DNA of 64,000 nucleotides from Chloranthus sessilifolius (Eukaryota > Streptophyta > Magnoliopsida > Chloranthales > Chloranthaceae). The position numbers were made by a program, and so were the translations under genes. Each line of letters opens with the position of its first letter. The stretch's first letter is position 1. The notes below the pieces were generated by a model. The model worked only from the letters and a program-made list of their open reading frames with translations, did not search any database and was not told the DNA's origin. Shown piece by piece: positions 12,140 to 22,116 of the stretch. Location: contig CM037584.1 of the NCBI GenBank assembly GCA_021018995.1, positions 46,823,811-46,887,810 on the forward strand, read 5' to 3'.

Positions 12140-12537
12140 AAACTCTTGTTGTCCCATATCTCATTTGTTTCAACTTCCCAGTTCCCACCGGTCACCGTCG
12201 GCCGTTTGTCGTCTGCCGTCCTTTCGCTTGTCGTTGCTGGCGCCGTCTCACAAGCCCACACAACCACACTCCATAATAGACAACAAGTTTTTTTTTTTTT
12301 TTCTCTCTCTCTCTCGATCTCTCGCTCTGTTCCTCTCTTTATTCTTCACTACCTCTCCCCTCCTTGTTTTTTATTTTTTATTTTTTTAATTTTACAAATA
12401 AAAAAACTGAGGTTTAGAAATCGAAAATCGACCGAATCGATAACTATCGGTTTGGTTTCGGTTTGAGAAACTAGAAACCAATAGTTATCAGTTCGGTTTC
12501 GGTCTAGCATGAAAACCAACCCAATAACACACCTAGC
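12140..12537. other. CT-rich leader-like segment and CGGTTTCGG repeat
   Basis: A GC-rich stretch (12180-12260) is followed by poly-T and a (CT)n run (12290-12330), resembling a decayed 5' leader. Next comes about 140 bp rich in TCGGTTTGGTTTCGG and AACCAATAGTTATC, typical of non-autonomous hAT-like repeats in plants. The two overlapping + strand ORFs here are low-complexity and not believed. Confidence 0.4.
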
Positions 12538-12654
12538 ATATTGTCAACCTTCCATTGGATTATAGGCCCATTTCAACCTTCCATTGGGTTACTAGCTTAA
12601 TTTCTATGCGAAAGCCTTTTTAAGTAATAGTTATTTTCATAATTTTTTCATTTC

Positions 12655-13350
12655 ATTTTTTTTTATAAGCAAGCATGAAAGAATTTTATCATACAAGAAT
12701 GGGGTACAAGTTCATCGTATAATTAGAAATCAGTTGCTCGAATAAGCGCTAATTCAATAGGGAGTTCTTCATTAGTCCGAGAGATGGAATCGTCACTTTG
12801 GCTCTCCCTAAGTGTGCTAAGAAAGGGTATCGGTCGATACCCGATATGTATTGGCCGATACAGTCCCATATCGTCCAATACTGATACCGAGTTGGATACT
12901 TGATACGTATCGATTTTCTAAAAATCTGATACGTATCACTAATATGTGTCGGTATCGGCCGATACCATTGCTAAGTGCTAACCACTCCGTAATTTTTGAA
13001 AGATAAGGAGAGAATTCAATGCTACAGTGGGTTAGAGAAGTTGTGTCATGATATCATCCCAAGTGAAACGTAGATTTCTGATGAACACAATCAGCCAAAA
13101 TCTTAGACTGAGAACAAAATTGTGAGTCGCAGAAGCCTTGAGCTGCTGCATAAAATATAGCATATAGAATCGCTTGCAACTTATTATGTGCAGATGTAGG
13201 GTAAGCAGATGAATTGCAAAGCAGAAAACAAATCCATCGGGATTCATACCAATGCAACCAAGTCCCGATCCATCTCTAGTGAAAGCGGTGGAGATGTGGA
13301 ATGTGCTAAAATCATGACTCAAGCTGATCGTTTGGTTGGAGCACATTTAT
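12655..13350 (-). mobile_element. LINE 3' fragment with RNase H domain, 5'-truncated
   Basis: On the - strand the frame at 13346-13032 reads like the RNase H domain found after the reverse transcriptase in plant L1/I-type LINEs: DGSGLGCIGMNPDGFV, then SSAYPTSAHNKLQAILYA after a frame change. A poly-A tail (poly-T on +, about 12658-12666) closes the 3' end. The reverse transcriptase is absent, so the copy is strongly 5'-truncated. A type B MITE is inserted at 12822-12967. Confidence 0.6.
12822..12967. mobile_element. hAT-like MITE, type B, copy 2 (short terminal variant)
   Basis: Bounded by AAAGGGTATCGGTCGATAC and the inverse of ATGGTATCGGCCGATAC. The flanks GTGCTAAG (12814-12821) and TTGCTAAG (12968-12975) agree at 7 of 8. 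It lacks the GATCAAAAT box of the other copies but has the same GATACGTATCG and TATCGGCCGATAC interior. Confidence 0.65.
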
Positions 13351-13438
13351 AGGACTAAATTTAATCGCTCACTTTGAAGCTCTCTGTCTATTGGAATGGA
13401 TATCTCTAGCCATGATTTTGATGTTTTTGAACATATAG

Positions 13439-13985
13439 CATGGAATAAAAAATCGGTCAATACCAATACGTGTCGATATTGGTATCGGCCGATGTTTATA
13501 TATTATATATAGGGAGCCGGTTAGATCCTCTAATGGAGGACAGTTACCGTTCTCCAAGATACACATGGAGCTCCACGTGACACTAAAAATACTGTTTGAG
13601 TGTTACGTGGAGCACAGGTGGACGGTATGATCAATATTAAAATAAAACATTTCGAAAAAAACTTTTTGAACTGACAAGTCAAAGTTTGACTGGTTTCATT
13701 GGTTCACATTTTACAGTTCAAAAAACACATGGTGGAGATGAGTTTTCAATTATTTTTTTTCAAAGATGATCTAACCAATGCACCCGAGCTCCACGTGACA
13801 TCGAAACAATATTTAAGTGCCACGTGGAAGCTTGGTTGACGGTGACCGCCCTCCCATGGAGGACGGATACTTTTTCCATATATATTTATATATATATATA
13901 TAGCCTAATACGTATCAGTATCGACCGAGTCGTATCGGTCCTGTAAGAACCGATACTCGAGTCCGATACCCATTTTGTTACCTTG
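13439..13985. mobile_element. hAT-like MITE, type B, copy 3, split by another element
   Basis: Left part (13439-13500) starts CATGGAATAAAAAATCGG. Right part (13890-13985) ends CCGATACCCATTTTGTTACCTTG-like. The flanks ACATATAG (13431-13438) and ACCTATAG (13986-13993) agree at 7 of 8. A fold-back element at about 13500-13880 separates the halves, so copy 3 is the older insertion. Confidence 0.7.
13500..13880. mobile_element. Fold-back MITE nested in type B copy 3
   Basis: Left arm (ATGGAGGACAGTTACCGT, then GAGCTCCACGTGACACTAAA) pairs with the right arm (CCACGTGACATCG through ACCGCCCTCCCATGGAGGAC). Arms are roughly 110 bp and imperfect; TATATA tracts border both ends and obscure the target duplication. 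There is no coding sequence. Confidence 0.65.
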
Positions 13986-14198
13986 ACCTATAGTAGACAT
14001 TTCATATTTTAAAACTTCATTATATAAGGTGTTGGGCTGCGAAAAAGGGACAAGATCACGCAGTACATGTGGACACCAAGAAAATATTTGAAGGTGAATG
14101 CAACGAGAACATGGAAAACATAGAATTATATTGAGGATAAAGAGAGTTTATCATATACAAAAGTAGATAAAATTAGCTAAAGATGAATTTGAGATGGC

Positions 14199-14392
14199 TT
14201 ACATCACAATTGCTTGAGTTTAGTATGGTCACATTTCATTTACTCTTATTCATGGAAAAAAAAAAACATTTCATTTTCTTTTCAATAAGAGCAGAGAATT
14301 TTCATTTTTTTGTCCTTGCTTTCTTCATTGAATCAGCAGATGGATTAAATTTGTTGGCATTCTTCAGAGCTTTGAAAAATTGTTTTTGCCGA
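14199..14392 (-). pseudogene. Relic of RHIP1-like exon 5 and its downstream splice region
   Basis: The stretch with CACAATTGCTTGAGTTTAGTATGG aligns with the intact exon 5 and its donor region at 43071-43217 (CACAATTACTTGAGCTTAGTATGG), in the same - orientation. Similarity continues through TTTCTTCATTGAATCAGCAGATGG and into intron 4 (GATTCACATGA). It is diverged, with an A-run insertion, and cannot encode the exon. It is part of the decayed array described in the findings. Confidence 0.65.
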
Positions 14393-14499
14393 ACGATTTG
14401 CACTAATATGAGAAAAGTAAAATGTTGCAAAAATGAAAAAGCACTCTTACGAAAGAATGAAGTTGACAAATATAATTCCAACACTTGACTCCGATTCAC

Positions 14500-14975
14500 A
14501 TGACCAGTTCTAAGACAGGAGTGAAAAAACTCATAGTGCTTGGAATATGCCGAGATTGGGACAACTTAACAAAACTTTTTTCGACCAAAACTTAATGACC
14601 AAAACAAGGTTCGTAATTTTCAATCACCAAAACGACAAAACTCGGGTGTTGCATGAGTCACCCAAATGAAAAATTTTAGGAAATTTTCATAGTTCTTGCA
14701 TTAGATATGAGTATTTAAAAAAAATTTGCACTCTAGACAGGGGTATTTGGGTGATATTTGCACTTTCCCCACGGCAACCCGTCATCAAATTGCTTCTTTC
14801 TTTTGGTGATTGAAAGACGGACGGCCAAATTGTTAACATGACTTAAAGACGCTTTTATCATTATGGAAGGTCGTTGTTCCTAGTAACCCCTTATCATTAA
14901 GAGCTAAAGAAGCTAACTGTCTCGACAACTATTCAACTTATCAACACCTTATGAAATAAGCATAGTAGTGTTGTT
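14500..14975. other. Intergenic, no gene seen
   Basis: AT-rich sequence without a supported ORF. Toward 14900-14980 it weakly resembles the sequence directly upstream of the two U2 promoters (GAGCTAAAGAAGCTAACT compared with ATCTAAAGAACCTAACT at 19457). Confidence 0.45.
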
Positions 14976-14982
14976 TTCTTTA

Positions 14983-14993
14983 GTCCCACATCG
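14983..14993 (+). promoter_or_regulatory. Orphan plant snRNA upstream sequence element (USE)
   Basis: GTCCCACATCG is the canonical plant snRNA USE. Downstream sequence (AACGAAGGTCTAGATGG) matches the U2 promoters at 19521 and 27169, but the TATA box at the right distance is lost and no U2 sequence follows. I read it as a promoter relic of a lost U2 copy. Confidence 0.75.
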
Positions 14994-15044
14994 AAAAACT
15001 AAGGTAACGAAGGTCTAGATGGTGTTTCACTCTATCTGAGAACC

Positions 15045-15300
15045 CGTGTTTGATTTCATGTGTCAAAAATCTCCAAAACAACCAGTGTTTGATTTCAATC
15101 TCCAAAACAGCCCTAAAATCACGTTGGAGCATGATTGAAGATTTGTTTTTTGCGGGTGACACATGAAATTAAACATTGACATTGGTGTGCCATGATTGCA
15201 AGATCCATTATATGGAATATCGAGGTGAAATATGATCACCATCATCTGATACGAAACAATCAATGGTAATAAACCCACACCTTTATAAATCTCTCTCAAA
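15045..15300. mobile_element. Partial fold-back MITE
   Basis: Contains GTTTGATTTCATGTGTCA and the near-inverse TGACACATGAAATTAAAC around a centre near 15115. The right arm has AAGATCCATTATATGGAATATCGAGG and ATCACCATCATCTGAT, shared with the 407-bp MULE-type MITEs at 18095 and 40566. The left arm is mostly lost. Confidence 0.55.
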
Positions 15301-15329
15301 TCTTAAAGGATATTTTAATTTATAACCAA

Positions 15330-15680
15330 AGATTCTTGCTTCTCAATCGAGTTTAACATATTAAATCGTCGATTGCTTTGAATCAAAGGATAGAGATCAT
15401 TTTTTGTTCTAATCTTCCACACAACATATCTACAAATTATGTGTCAACCATCATATAGTCAGATTTTGATTCAAAGTTCTACATATCCCAAAAATGAACA
15501 TGATCAAGACATATGTCAAACATGTTTCTCAGATCACATTTTGCGATGTGTGCCACGTGGAATTAACTTTGACTTTCTAAAGCTAAGACCACAATCTCAT
15601 TATCGCTTTTGTCAAAGATTGGGATGAAAAAGGATCTCCATATTTTGATTCATAGCAGTCAAAAATTTAATCACGTGAAA
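15330..15680. mobile_element. Decayed fold-back MITE of the same family
   Basis: The left arm has GATTGCTTTGAATCAAAGGATAGAGATC and the right arm GATCTCCATATTTTGATTC, with AATCTTCCACACAACAT facing AAAGATTGGGATGAAAA. The termini are too decayed to define. The 62-codon ORF at 15439 is incidental. Confidence 0.5.
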
Positions 15681-15844
15681 CCCAATTTGAAAAGAGTGAA
15701 CCTTAGGTTGAAAATAAAGGTACCTAATCCCAAAAATCTCTCCCACTTCTACGTCCTCTCTTTTTGTTGATTAGACGTATGTATAGAATGGTCATGTTCT
15801 TGGCATGTGCGATCTACTAGTTGCCACTAGGGTAGCTCTATTCG

Positions 15845-16255
15845 CATTCATGCGTTCTCTAAAAGCGTCTACGTGTGCAACCCCTTCAAAACCATTGATT
15901 GTGTCAGATCAGATGATGGAGATCGTATTTCACTCCGATATTCCACACAGTGGATCTTGAGATCATGTCGCATCTATCAGACGTCCAATTTTGTATTCCA
16001 CATCTCACAGATCCCCAAAAAATGGATCTTGTGTGCATTGGCAAACATCACGCTCAAACGTGACTTTAGCGGCATTTTTTGGGGATCTGTGACATGTAAT
16101 AAAAAAATTGGGAGTCTGATTGGTGCAACATGATCTTAAGATCCTATGTATGGAATATATGGGTGAAACACGATCTCTATCATCTGATTTGACCCAATCA
16201 ATGGGTTTAAGGGGTCCCCAACGTAAGCCCTTTCAGAGAATGCGTGGGCGCATTT
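15845..16255. mobile_element. Fold-back MITE with long terminal inverted repeats
   Basis: Left arm (GCGTTCTCTAAAAGCG, then ACCATTGATTGTGTCAGATC) faces right arm (GATTTGACCCAATCAATGG, then TTTCAGAGAATGCG). Arms are about 150-190 bp and imperfect around a centre near 16050 (ATCCCCAAAAAATGGATC). The interior motif GGAGATCGTATTTCACTC links it to the family at 18095 and 40566. Confidence 0.65.
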
Positions 16256-16259
16256 AGAG

Positions 16260-16935
16260 AATGATTGGCTCTCCGAAAATTCTTTTTTTTTTTTGGCATA
16301 CCACATATGCAGGTAAATATTTTTATTCATATTCATTTATTTTTTAAGGTTTCAGCCTTAACTTATATATCTTTCTAGCATGAAGGTTGGAGGCTATTTT
16401 TCAACAAGCTTGTGTTTATTTGAAATTTTCTGGTAGACTTTTGGAGTTTATTTGGTTATAAATGGAGACGGGAATGTTTATAAACTTCCCTTTATGATTA
16501 TCTTTTATCTTTTAAAATTTTTCTTCATGTTTCACCTTTATCTTGAATACCTTTAAAGCAAAATCTTAACATCATTGACAAATGTAGTATTTCTTATAAA
16601 ATTAATGATTTATTCTTGTTGGCCGAGAGGAGACTATTTGTTGAAGCAATTTTGAAATATTCCTTCATGATGATTACTTAATATACTAATCTCCATATAA
16701 ATATCATCATAACATCATCATCAAAATTATTGCCTTGTCTCATCAATTTTAAGTTCTCTCTTCGAGTCTCATTTATCGATTCACTTTTATTCAGAGCTAA
16801 CATTCGAACACTCAATCTTTCATGTCATTTCTCACTACTTACCTTTAAATCTTTTTACGTTTTCTTCTCATTTTCCTTTGTGCTTCTATTACTTCAGTCC
16901 TTCATAAATTGATTGTTTCAAGTTTGTGATGGGCC
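16260..16935. other. Intergenic, no gene seen
   Basis: AT-rich sequence with one low-complexity 60-codon ORF; no splice-flanked coding segment or repeat end recognised. Confidence 0.5.
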
Positions 16936-16945
16936 TGTCTAAACC

Positions 16946-17273
16946 AGGGTTTGCCCGATTTGCTCCATGTGGTACCGAATTGCGAATCGGTTAAGTATCG
17001 GTTCAGTCTGGTACGTTGCTAGTCGGCGAACCGACCATTTAATCAAGTTTTTGGGTTCTCCAAATAGGCGCTCAAAAGAAAATCGTGGGTGAAAGGACTC
17101 GAATATGCCATCTATGATGTAGGAATTACTGAACCAACCAACTATGCTAGACTTCTTTATTGAAATAAATAACCAATTCTTCAAGGACTGCTAATATTTA
17201 ATAATAACTCATCACATTCTTAACGAACCGGGTTCAGTAGATTATGGCGAAACGGGAACTCGAATTTGATGTG
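16946..17273. mobile_element. Possible insertion flanked by a 9-bp direct repeat
   Basis: GTCTAAACC occurs at 16937-16945 and again at 17274-17282. The 328-bp insert is richer in CGAACCG and CGGTT motifs than the AT-rich flanks. Terminal inverted repeats are not evident, so the class is uncertain; 9 bp would suit a Mutator-like element. Confidence 0.4.
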
Positions 17274-17282
17274 GTCTAAACC

Positions 17283-17865
17283 TTCTCAAATGACATTCAT
17301 TAATTCTCTTTTATTAGTAGTCATCTCCATATTTCTTCATATGTATTCATTCTTGATTCTTTCTTTGTAACTCCATGTATCCACTTAGCATATACATTTC
17401 GATCACATGAACTTTGTATTTGTATGACTTTGATATAGACAACATTCTCTACCATACGTACATTAATGCAAGTTTGTTTTCTTATAAAAATAACTTTATC
17501 ATTTTCCTGTCTATGTATACTTTGCCACTTTGTATTGATCTTGTTTGAGATATCCTCTATATATACCGTTCTATTTTATAGTAAAATCCAAATACTTTTT
17601 ATGCTCTTATATTCACCGTTGTATTTTATAGTAAAACCCAAATCTATCCCACTATAGGGTTAATAAATTCTTATTTTAACCAAATCAACTTTAATGCTCT
17701 CATATTCACTAAACTTGCACTCTTCTATATATTCCGTAACTGTATAAATCTTAGGCTACCTCAATAAGAAAATAACCCTAGTTGTTAATTTTTCTATTAT
17801 AAATCTACATGGTTTGTAGAAATATTTAATTATTGCCGTGAAGGGTCTCCACACACATTTCAACA
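17283..17865. other. Intergenic, no gene seen
   Basis: AT-rich. The phrase ACCGTTNTATTTTATAGTAAAA is repeated at 17567 and 17616, a small local duplication. Confidence 0.5.
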
Positions 17866-17869
17866 TATT

Positions 17870-18033
17870 TAAGTCATTACTCAATCAATACCATTTAGTA
17901 GGTTCACTCTCGATATTTTGTTCGTACATTATCTTTTGCTTCTGCAATGATTCCTTGGTTAACAAAGCTTACCCATCGATTATGTGAACAGAAAGGCTTT
18001 TTCCCTTATGCATTCAATCATGTGCTCAAACTA
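17870..18033 (+). pseudogene. Relic of ALKBH6 exon 4 with its upstream intron edge
   Basis: The stretch TTCCTTGGTTAACAAAGCTT onward parallels the intact exon 4 at 36969-37081 (CTCCTTGGTTAACAAAGGTT). The intron sequence before it (GATATTTTGTTCGTACATTATCTTTTGC) matches that before the intact exon. It would read roughly PWLTKLTHRLCEQKGFFP before the similarity stops at about 18033. The acceptor AG is altered, so it is not a usable exon. The shared intron shows that genomic DNA, not an mRNA, was duplicated. Confidence 0.8.
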
Positions 18034-18094
18034 GCTAAAGTTTCGCATTGGTTTTCTCATCTCACCACTTACATTTTTGTCTAGATTTTGAGAA

Positions 18095-18501
18095 GAGTAG
18101 CTTTAAATCCACCCATAGAATTTTTGAATTCACCCACACTAAAATACATTAATTGCATTGAATCAGACAATGGAGATCGTTTATCCTCCCAATCTTTCAC
18201 ATGATGGATCTTGAGATCATGGGCGTACCATCAAATAGTCAGTGTTTTATTTCAACTGACATATATCTTAGAAAAGTGACATTAGTATCATATGCACGCT
18301 CAAAATTAATTTTTAAGGTCACTTTTTCAGGTATGTACCACATGAAATAAAAAATCGACATTTGATGGTATGCCCATGATCTCAAAATCCATCATGTAAA
18401 AGATTGGGATAATAAGCAATCTCCATTGTCTGATTCAATGCAATTAATGTGTTTTAGCGTGGATAAACTCAAAAATTTGGTGGGTAGATTTAAAGGTACT
18501 C
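18095..18501. mobile_element. Mutator-like fold-back MITE, 407 bp, copy 1
   Basis: Long inverted arms (~190 bp) begin GAGTAGCTTTAAATCCACCC and end with the inverse of GAGTACCTTTAAATCTACCC. It is the same length, 407 bp, as the copy at 40566-40972. Its own flanks no longer show a clear 9-bp duplication. It lies between the ALKBH6 and RHIP1 relics. Confidence 0.8.
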
Positions 18502-18599
18502 GTAAGAGTTTATGATTTCGGATTTTAGCTCTGCAACAAAATCTAGAAACACCTAAATTCTTAGGTACTAAACATTGCACAAGTACACAATGCGATGTC

Positions 18600-19480
18600 T
18601 AGCTGAGCAGAACTTCTATTCATGCAATGTCCATTATACATATCCACCAAAATGGAAGACGAAAAAAACAAGGACTTCTTTTATTACGTCTCTATTGCTG
18701 CCTAGTCATTTTGATGACTTAAGGTTGTGTTTGGTTTAGCTCTTATAAGAGTAGAAGCAGCTCTTTACCCGCTCTCTGTTAGAGCAGATAAAATCTGTTA
18801 TGATAAAGAGCAAACAAAGAGAAGTTTTATCATTTAAAACAGTTTCCTGTCAGAGCAAAGGAGGCAAAGAGCTGTATTACCAAACACGAAAACAGTTTCC
18901 TGTCAGAGCAAATGAGGCAAAGAGCTGTATTACCAAACACGAAAACAGTTTTCTGTCAGAGCCAAAAAGCAAAAGAGCTACTCTTTGCCCTGAAGAGTTA
19001 ACCCAAACACAGCCATAGAAAACCTCCCATTCAAAGGCCATGGGATTGTAAGCCACCAATTGAAATTCCCAATTCCAAGGTGGTGGGATTTTGAGCCACC
19101 AACTGAAACTCCCACTTCTGAAATTCTATTATCCTTTTGTTGAGTGCACTCCTTTGCTCTTTCAGAAGATATGCCACAAAAGCAAGAGGGCAAACAAAAA
19201 TCAATTAAGCATAAATTAATTGAAAATCAATATTAGGAGGCAAAAAAAAAAAAAAAAAAAAACTTCAAAGATAATGGTCTAAGACATAAATGTTGAACTT
19301 GCCTCTCTGCCGGATGTTTCAAAGGATCCCCTACCAACAAGTTATTGGAAGCGATCCGTCAAATCTATGTAGAATTTTTTAAAAGGTTAGATTATATAGG
19401 TTAATTACTTCATTGTCAAAAATTACAGAAATATATAAATATTAATTTTGGCTAATATCTAAAGAACCTAACTTTTTCAC
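18600..19480 (-). pseudogene. Relic of the RHIP1-like gene 3' end (exon 8, intron 7, exon 7, part of intron 6)
   Basis: The relic matches the intact gene 3' end at 41815-42400. 3' UTR similarity starts at 18603 (CTGAGCAGAACTTCTATTC), is split by a MITE at 18723-19014, and resumes at 19015 (ATAGAAAACCTCCCATTC). Exon 8 relic is at about 19098-19184 and exon 7 relic at 19297-19371. Intron 6 similarity (TAGGTTAATTACTTCATTGT) runs to about 19440 and then passes into U2 promoter sequence. The reading frame is ruined: the exon 7 equivalent of [16 protein letters not shown] contains a stop. The UTR has an extra internal duplication (GGGATTNTNAGCCACCAA). Confidence 0.85.
18723..19014. mobile_element. 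Tourist/hAT-like MITE with internal tandem repeat
   Basis: Ends GGTTGTGTTTGGTTTAG and the inverse of GGCTGTGTTTGGGTTAAC. The interior carries two-plus tandem ~60-bp units (ACAGTTTCCTGTCAGAGCAA through GTATTACCAAACACGAAA). It interrupts the RHIP1 UTR relic. The target duplication is unclear, so the superfamily is uncertain. Confidence 0.6.
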
Positions 19481-19520
19481 AGTATGAGCCGAAGGTGGAA
19501 GCTTATTCTTATTTTCTTTA

Positions 19521-19570
19521 GTCCCACACCGAAAAGCAAAAGAAACGAAGGTCAGATGGGTGAGTATAAA
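19521..19570 (+). promoter_or_regulatory. U2 snRNA promoter (USE + TATA), copy 1
   Basis: USE variant GTCCCACACCG at 19521-19531 and TATAAA at 19565-19570 have 33 bp between them. In plants this wider spacing is the RNA polymerase II type; polymerase III snRNA genes are about 10 bp closer. Transcription would start about 27 bp after the TATA box at the U2 5' end. Confidence 0.88.
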
Positions 19571-19596
19571 ATGTGATTCTTTGGTTCTTACAAAGC

Positions 19597-19792
19597 ATAC
19601 CTTTCTCGGCCTTTTGGCTAAGATCAAGTGTAGTATCTGTTCTTATCAGTTTAATATCTGATACGTGGCTCATCGAGTCACATGATATTAAATTAATTTC
19701 TTTTAGGGGAGGACCCACCACAATAGCTTGCTATTGGGGTCCTCGAGCGTTGCCCATGCGTTGCACTATTGCACAGGCTGGCGCGCCCCTAC
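19597..19792 (+). ncRNA. U2: U2 spliceosomal snRNA, copy 1
   Basis: The sequence begins ATACCTTTCTCGGCCTTTTG and contains GTGTAGTATC, whose GUAGUA pairs with intron branch sites. Stem-loop II (ATACGTGGCTCATCGAGTCAC), a U-rich Sm-site region (~19689-19705), stem-loop III (GGACCC facing GGGTCC) and stem-loop IV (TTGCCCATGCGTTGCACT) follow in the expected order. Length is about 196 nt, as in other plants. A plant 3'-processing-like box (AAAGCTAAAAT) lies shortly downstream. Promoter and 3' box are both present, so it is probably expressed. It differs from copy 2 at about six positions; here the stem III pair is intact. Confidence 0.95.
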
Positions 19793-19882
19793 CAAACCTA
19801 AAGCTAAAATTTCCTAGTTCTTTCGATGCTTGGGGCGCAACTAGAATATTTCTTGAGGTATGGCGTTCTTAGATTGAACTAT

Positions 19883-19941
19883 TGAATGAGGGATGAAGAT
19901 CATCCGAAACTGTTTATGATTCATATTCCAAATTTTGTGAT
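19883..19941 (+). pseudogene. Relic of ALKBH6 exon 1
   Basis: TTGAACTATTGAATGAGGGATGAAGATCATCCG-like sequence at 19874-19906 matches the 5' UTR/start region of the intact gene (27697-27728), and CATATTCCAAATTTTGTG matches ATATTCCAAATTTTGTTTC at 27767. A deletion and a changed frame remove coding ability. Its place just after U2 copy 1 mirrors the intact U2-ALKBH6 arrangement. Confidence 0.78.
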
Positions 19942-19959
19942 CTGCGCCAAAAGACGAGG

Positions 19960-21130
19960 CTTTTGTTTTTTCAGGCAAATAATAGAGAAAAATGGAGATC
20001 ACATTCGAAGATTTTGATGGAAGATTTTTTTGGATTTTGTGGTGATTTGATGCAATGAATTGTAACTGACTGCTGGAAAAGAAAGGGAATTTTTGTGATA
20101 AGAATGGGATTCATATCGACTTATACAATGTGATATTTTGTTTTTTTATGTAGTAATTAGAAAGGCAATATTACTTGTTTGTTTGTTTATTTTGTGTATT
20201 TTAAATTACATGGTTATAACATATAAGCATCGCCACTAAGTTGGGTTCGGCAAGGATAAAAAAAAAAAAAAAAAGAAGATTAAAAGTGTAAACAAATTTA
20301 AAAATATTAAAAACCACGATTTGATGAGAAAATTGTGAATTCCTCCCGAACTTTTACATAACACAATTTTTTGAAAACGTGAACAATTCGTGATTAGTTC
20401 GCAATACCTCAAATTCTTGAATTATTCACGATTTTTTCAAAAATTCCAGGAACTTGGTGACTGCATAAAAGTGTTTTTCTGATATATTTTCATAGACCAT
20501 GCATTAGGATGATATGGTGATCATTCACAGTATGTTCTGCATCACTATACTCCAGTTATATGATATGCGTGTACAATTTGGACATTTAAAAAAAAACTGA
20601 TATTAAAATTCTATTCAGTGTTGTTAAAATCACGTTTAGGTGCAAAGGATAGCCAGGCGAAAACCATTGACTGACAAATCTTCACCCGTTTATATATATA
20701 TATATATATATATAAGGCTCCGCAATATATGTAACTTGGTCTTTTCATATTCATGTAATATATGCTATAAATGTAAGGGATCATATATTAGTGGAAAATA
20801 TTGGTATTTCTATGGATTAGATGGTGTGCGTTCTTGTTAGACTGATTTGGAATATGCTTTAGGCCACTTCGAATGCTGAAGGACTACTGTTATCTTAATT
20901 TGACATTTGTGTTTCAAAAATTTAGCTCTGATTTTTTTTTCAATGTAATAAACAAAAAAAGAACGCAATCCCATCTTACTCTCTCTAAGGAAAATGAATT
21001 GGTTTTATGTATTGCATGCTTTGCAAAAAAAGAAAACAATCACATCTTACTCTCTTTAAGAAAAATGACAAAGCCTGTTAAATTGGTTGAATGTATTTCG
21101 TGCTTGCAAATAGTTACTACTACACTTGCA
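19960..21130. other. AT-rich DNA, no gene seen
   Basis: No supported coding segment. A poly-A run lies near 20260 and a (TA)n microsatellite at 20693-20714. The 118-codon ORF starting at 20873 runs into the type A MITE and is not believed. Confidence 0.5.
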
Positions 21131-21132
21131 GG

Positions 21133-21296
21133 CATGGTTCAAAATTTCGGCCGAAATGTTTCAGTTTCGGTCCCTACCGAAACCGAAATGAAATCCCAAT
21201 ATTTCGGTAAATTTTGGTCATGTATGTAGTTTTCGGCCAAAATTTCGGTTTCGGACCAGCCCGAAACCAAAACGAAATCCGGAATTTTGATCCTTG
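21133..21296. mobile_element. hAT-like MITE, type A, copy 4
   Basis: Starts CATGGTTCAAAATTTCGG and ends GGAATTTTGATCCTTG. The flanks CTTGCAGG (21125-21132) and CTTGCAGA (21297-21304) agree at 7 of 8. The interior is ACCGAAACCGAAATG and TTTCGGTAAATT units as in copy 2. Confidence 0.85.
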
Positions 21297-21304
21297 CTTG
21301 CAGA

Positions 21305-22040
21305 TTTAGATGACATTATTATTTCTCATATGTTTTTCCCATTTTTATAGTTTTTGAAGCATGGTAGTTCTCTTAAGTGATGTATACTTCAAAGATGGAT
21401 AAGGTATGAGTGTCAAATATGACATGGATACATGTACTTTGATAAGTCAGCCTAAAAGAAAGGGCTACATGGCTATGTCTAGTTTTATTTACTATAACAT
21501 TTTATCATAAATGATTTTATATATATAATACAGTAAGTACATAAAATTATATAGAAGCGATTTAAAAATGGAAATAAAATCTAAGGTGTCAAACATGGTA
21601 GGATGCACATACTCGTTGGACACAGGCATGGCTCCCATTTTTGGCTATAGTAGGATGGCTTAGTGAATATGGTTATTCATCATATTGATTAAATAATAAA
21701 GTATTATGGTTATTATTATTATTTTACTCCTTTGGCTATTTCTTTAAATAGCAATGGAGCATTTCCTTTGAAGGTTTATTTATTATAATTGGTAAATTAT
21801 GTTTTCTTTTATAACTAAGTAGTTTCAATGCTTTATCTATTTTAAATTTCAAACAAAAGAGTATATTAGAGTTTTCAGATGTTTGTATCTGATTGTTTAT
21901 TTTATCAAATTCAAAATATATGAAATCATTTTGTAGATCACAGAGGACATGTTGATCATTTCAATCCCTTAGTGCATAGTATGCTTATCCAAGATAGCCT
22001 CTGTGTTCAATGCTGGAATTGCTGATAGTTTGTAATGACA
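21305..22040. other. AT-rich DNA, no gene seen
   Basis: Nothing recognised apart from poly-T and AT-rich tracts. Confidence 0.5.
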
Positions 22041-22048
22041 TGTTTCAG

Positions 22049-22116
22049 GGTCGCTTTCTTGTATCATTCGCAGTTACAAATGTTGAATCCAGTCCATATG
22101 TTAAGGCTGAGAACTG
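22049..22116 (+). pseudogene. Isolated exon-like fragment, unidentified
   Basis: TGTTTCAG precedes an open 68-nt stretch reading GRFLVSFAVTNVESSPYVK, followed by TG|GTAAGTGAG, a good donor. It has both splice signals and protein-like composition but no neighbouring exons. I do not recognise the family. Its location among the DCL1, SMT1 and U-box fragments suggests another captured exon. Confidence 0.4.

Noticed and set aside
12146-12466. Two overlapping + strand ORFs of 106 and 74 codons
   Set aside because: They run through poly-T and CT repeats; composition is that of a leader or repeat.
19573-19872. 99-codon ORF over U2 copy 1
   Set aside because: It is the U2 snRNA gene read as protein; the same happens at copy 2 on both strands.
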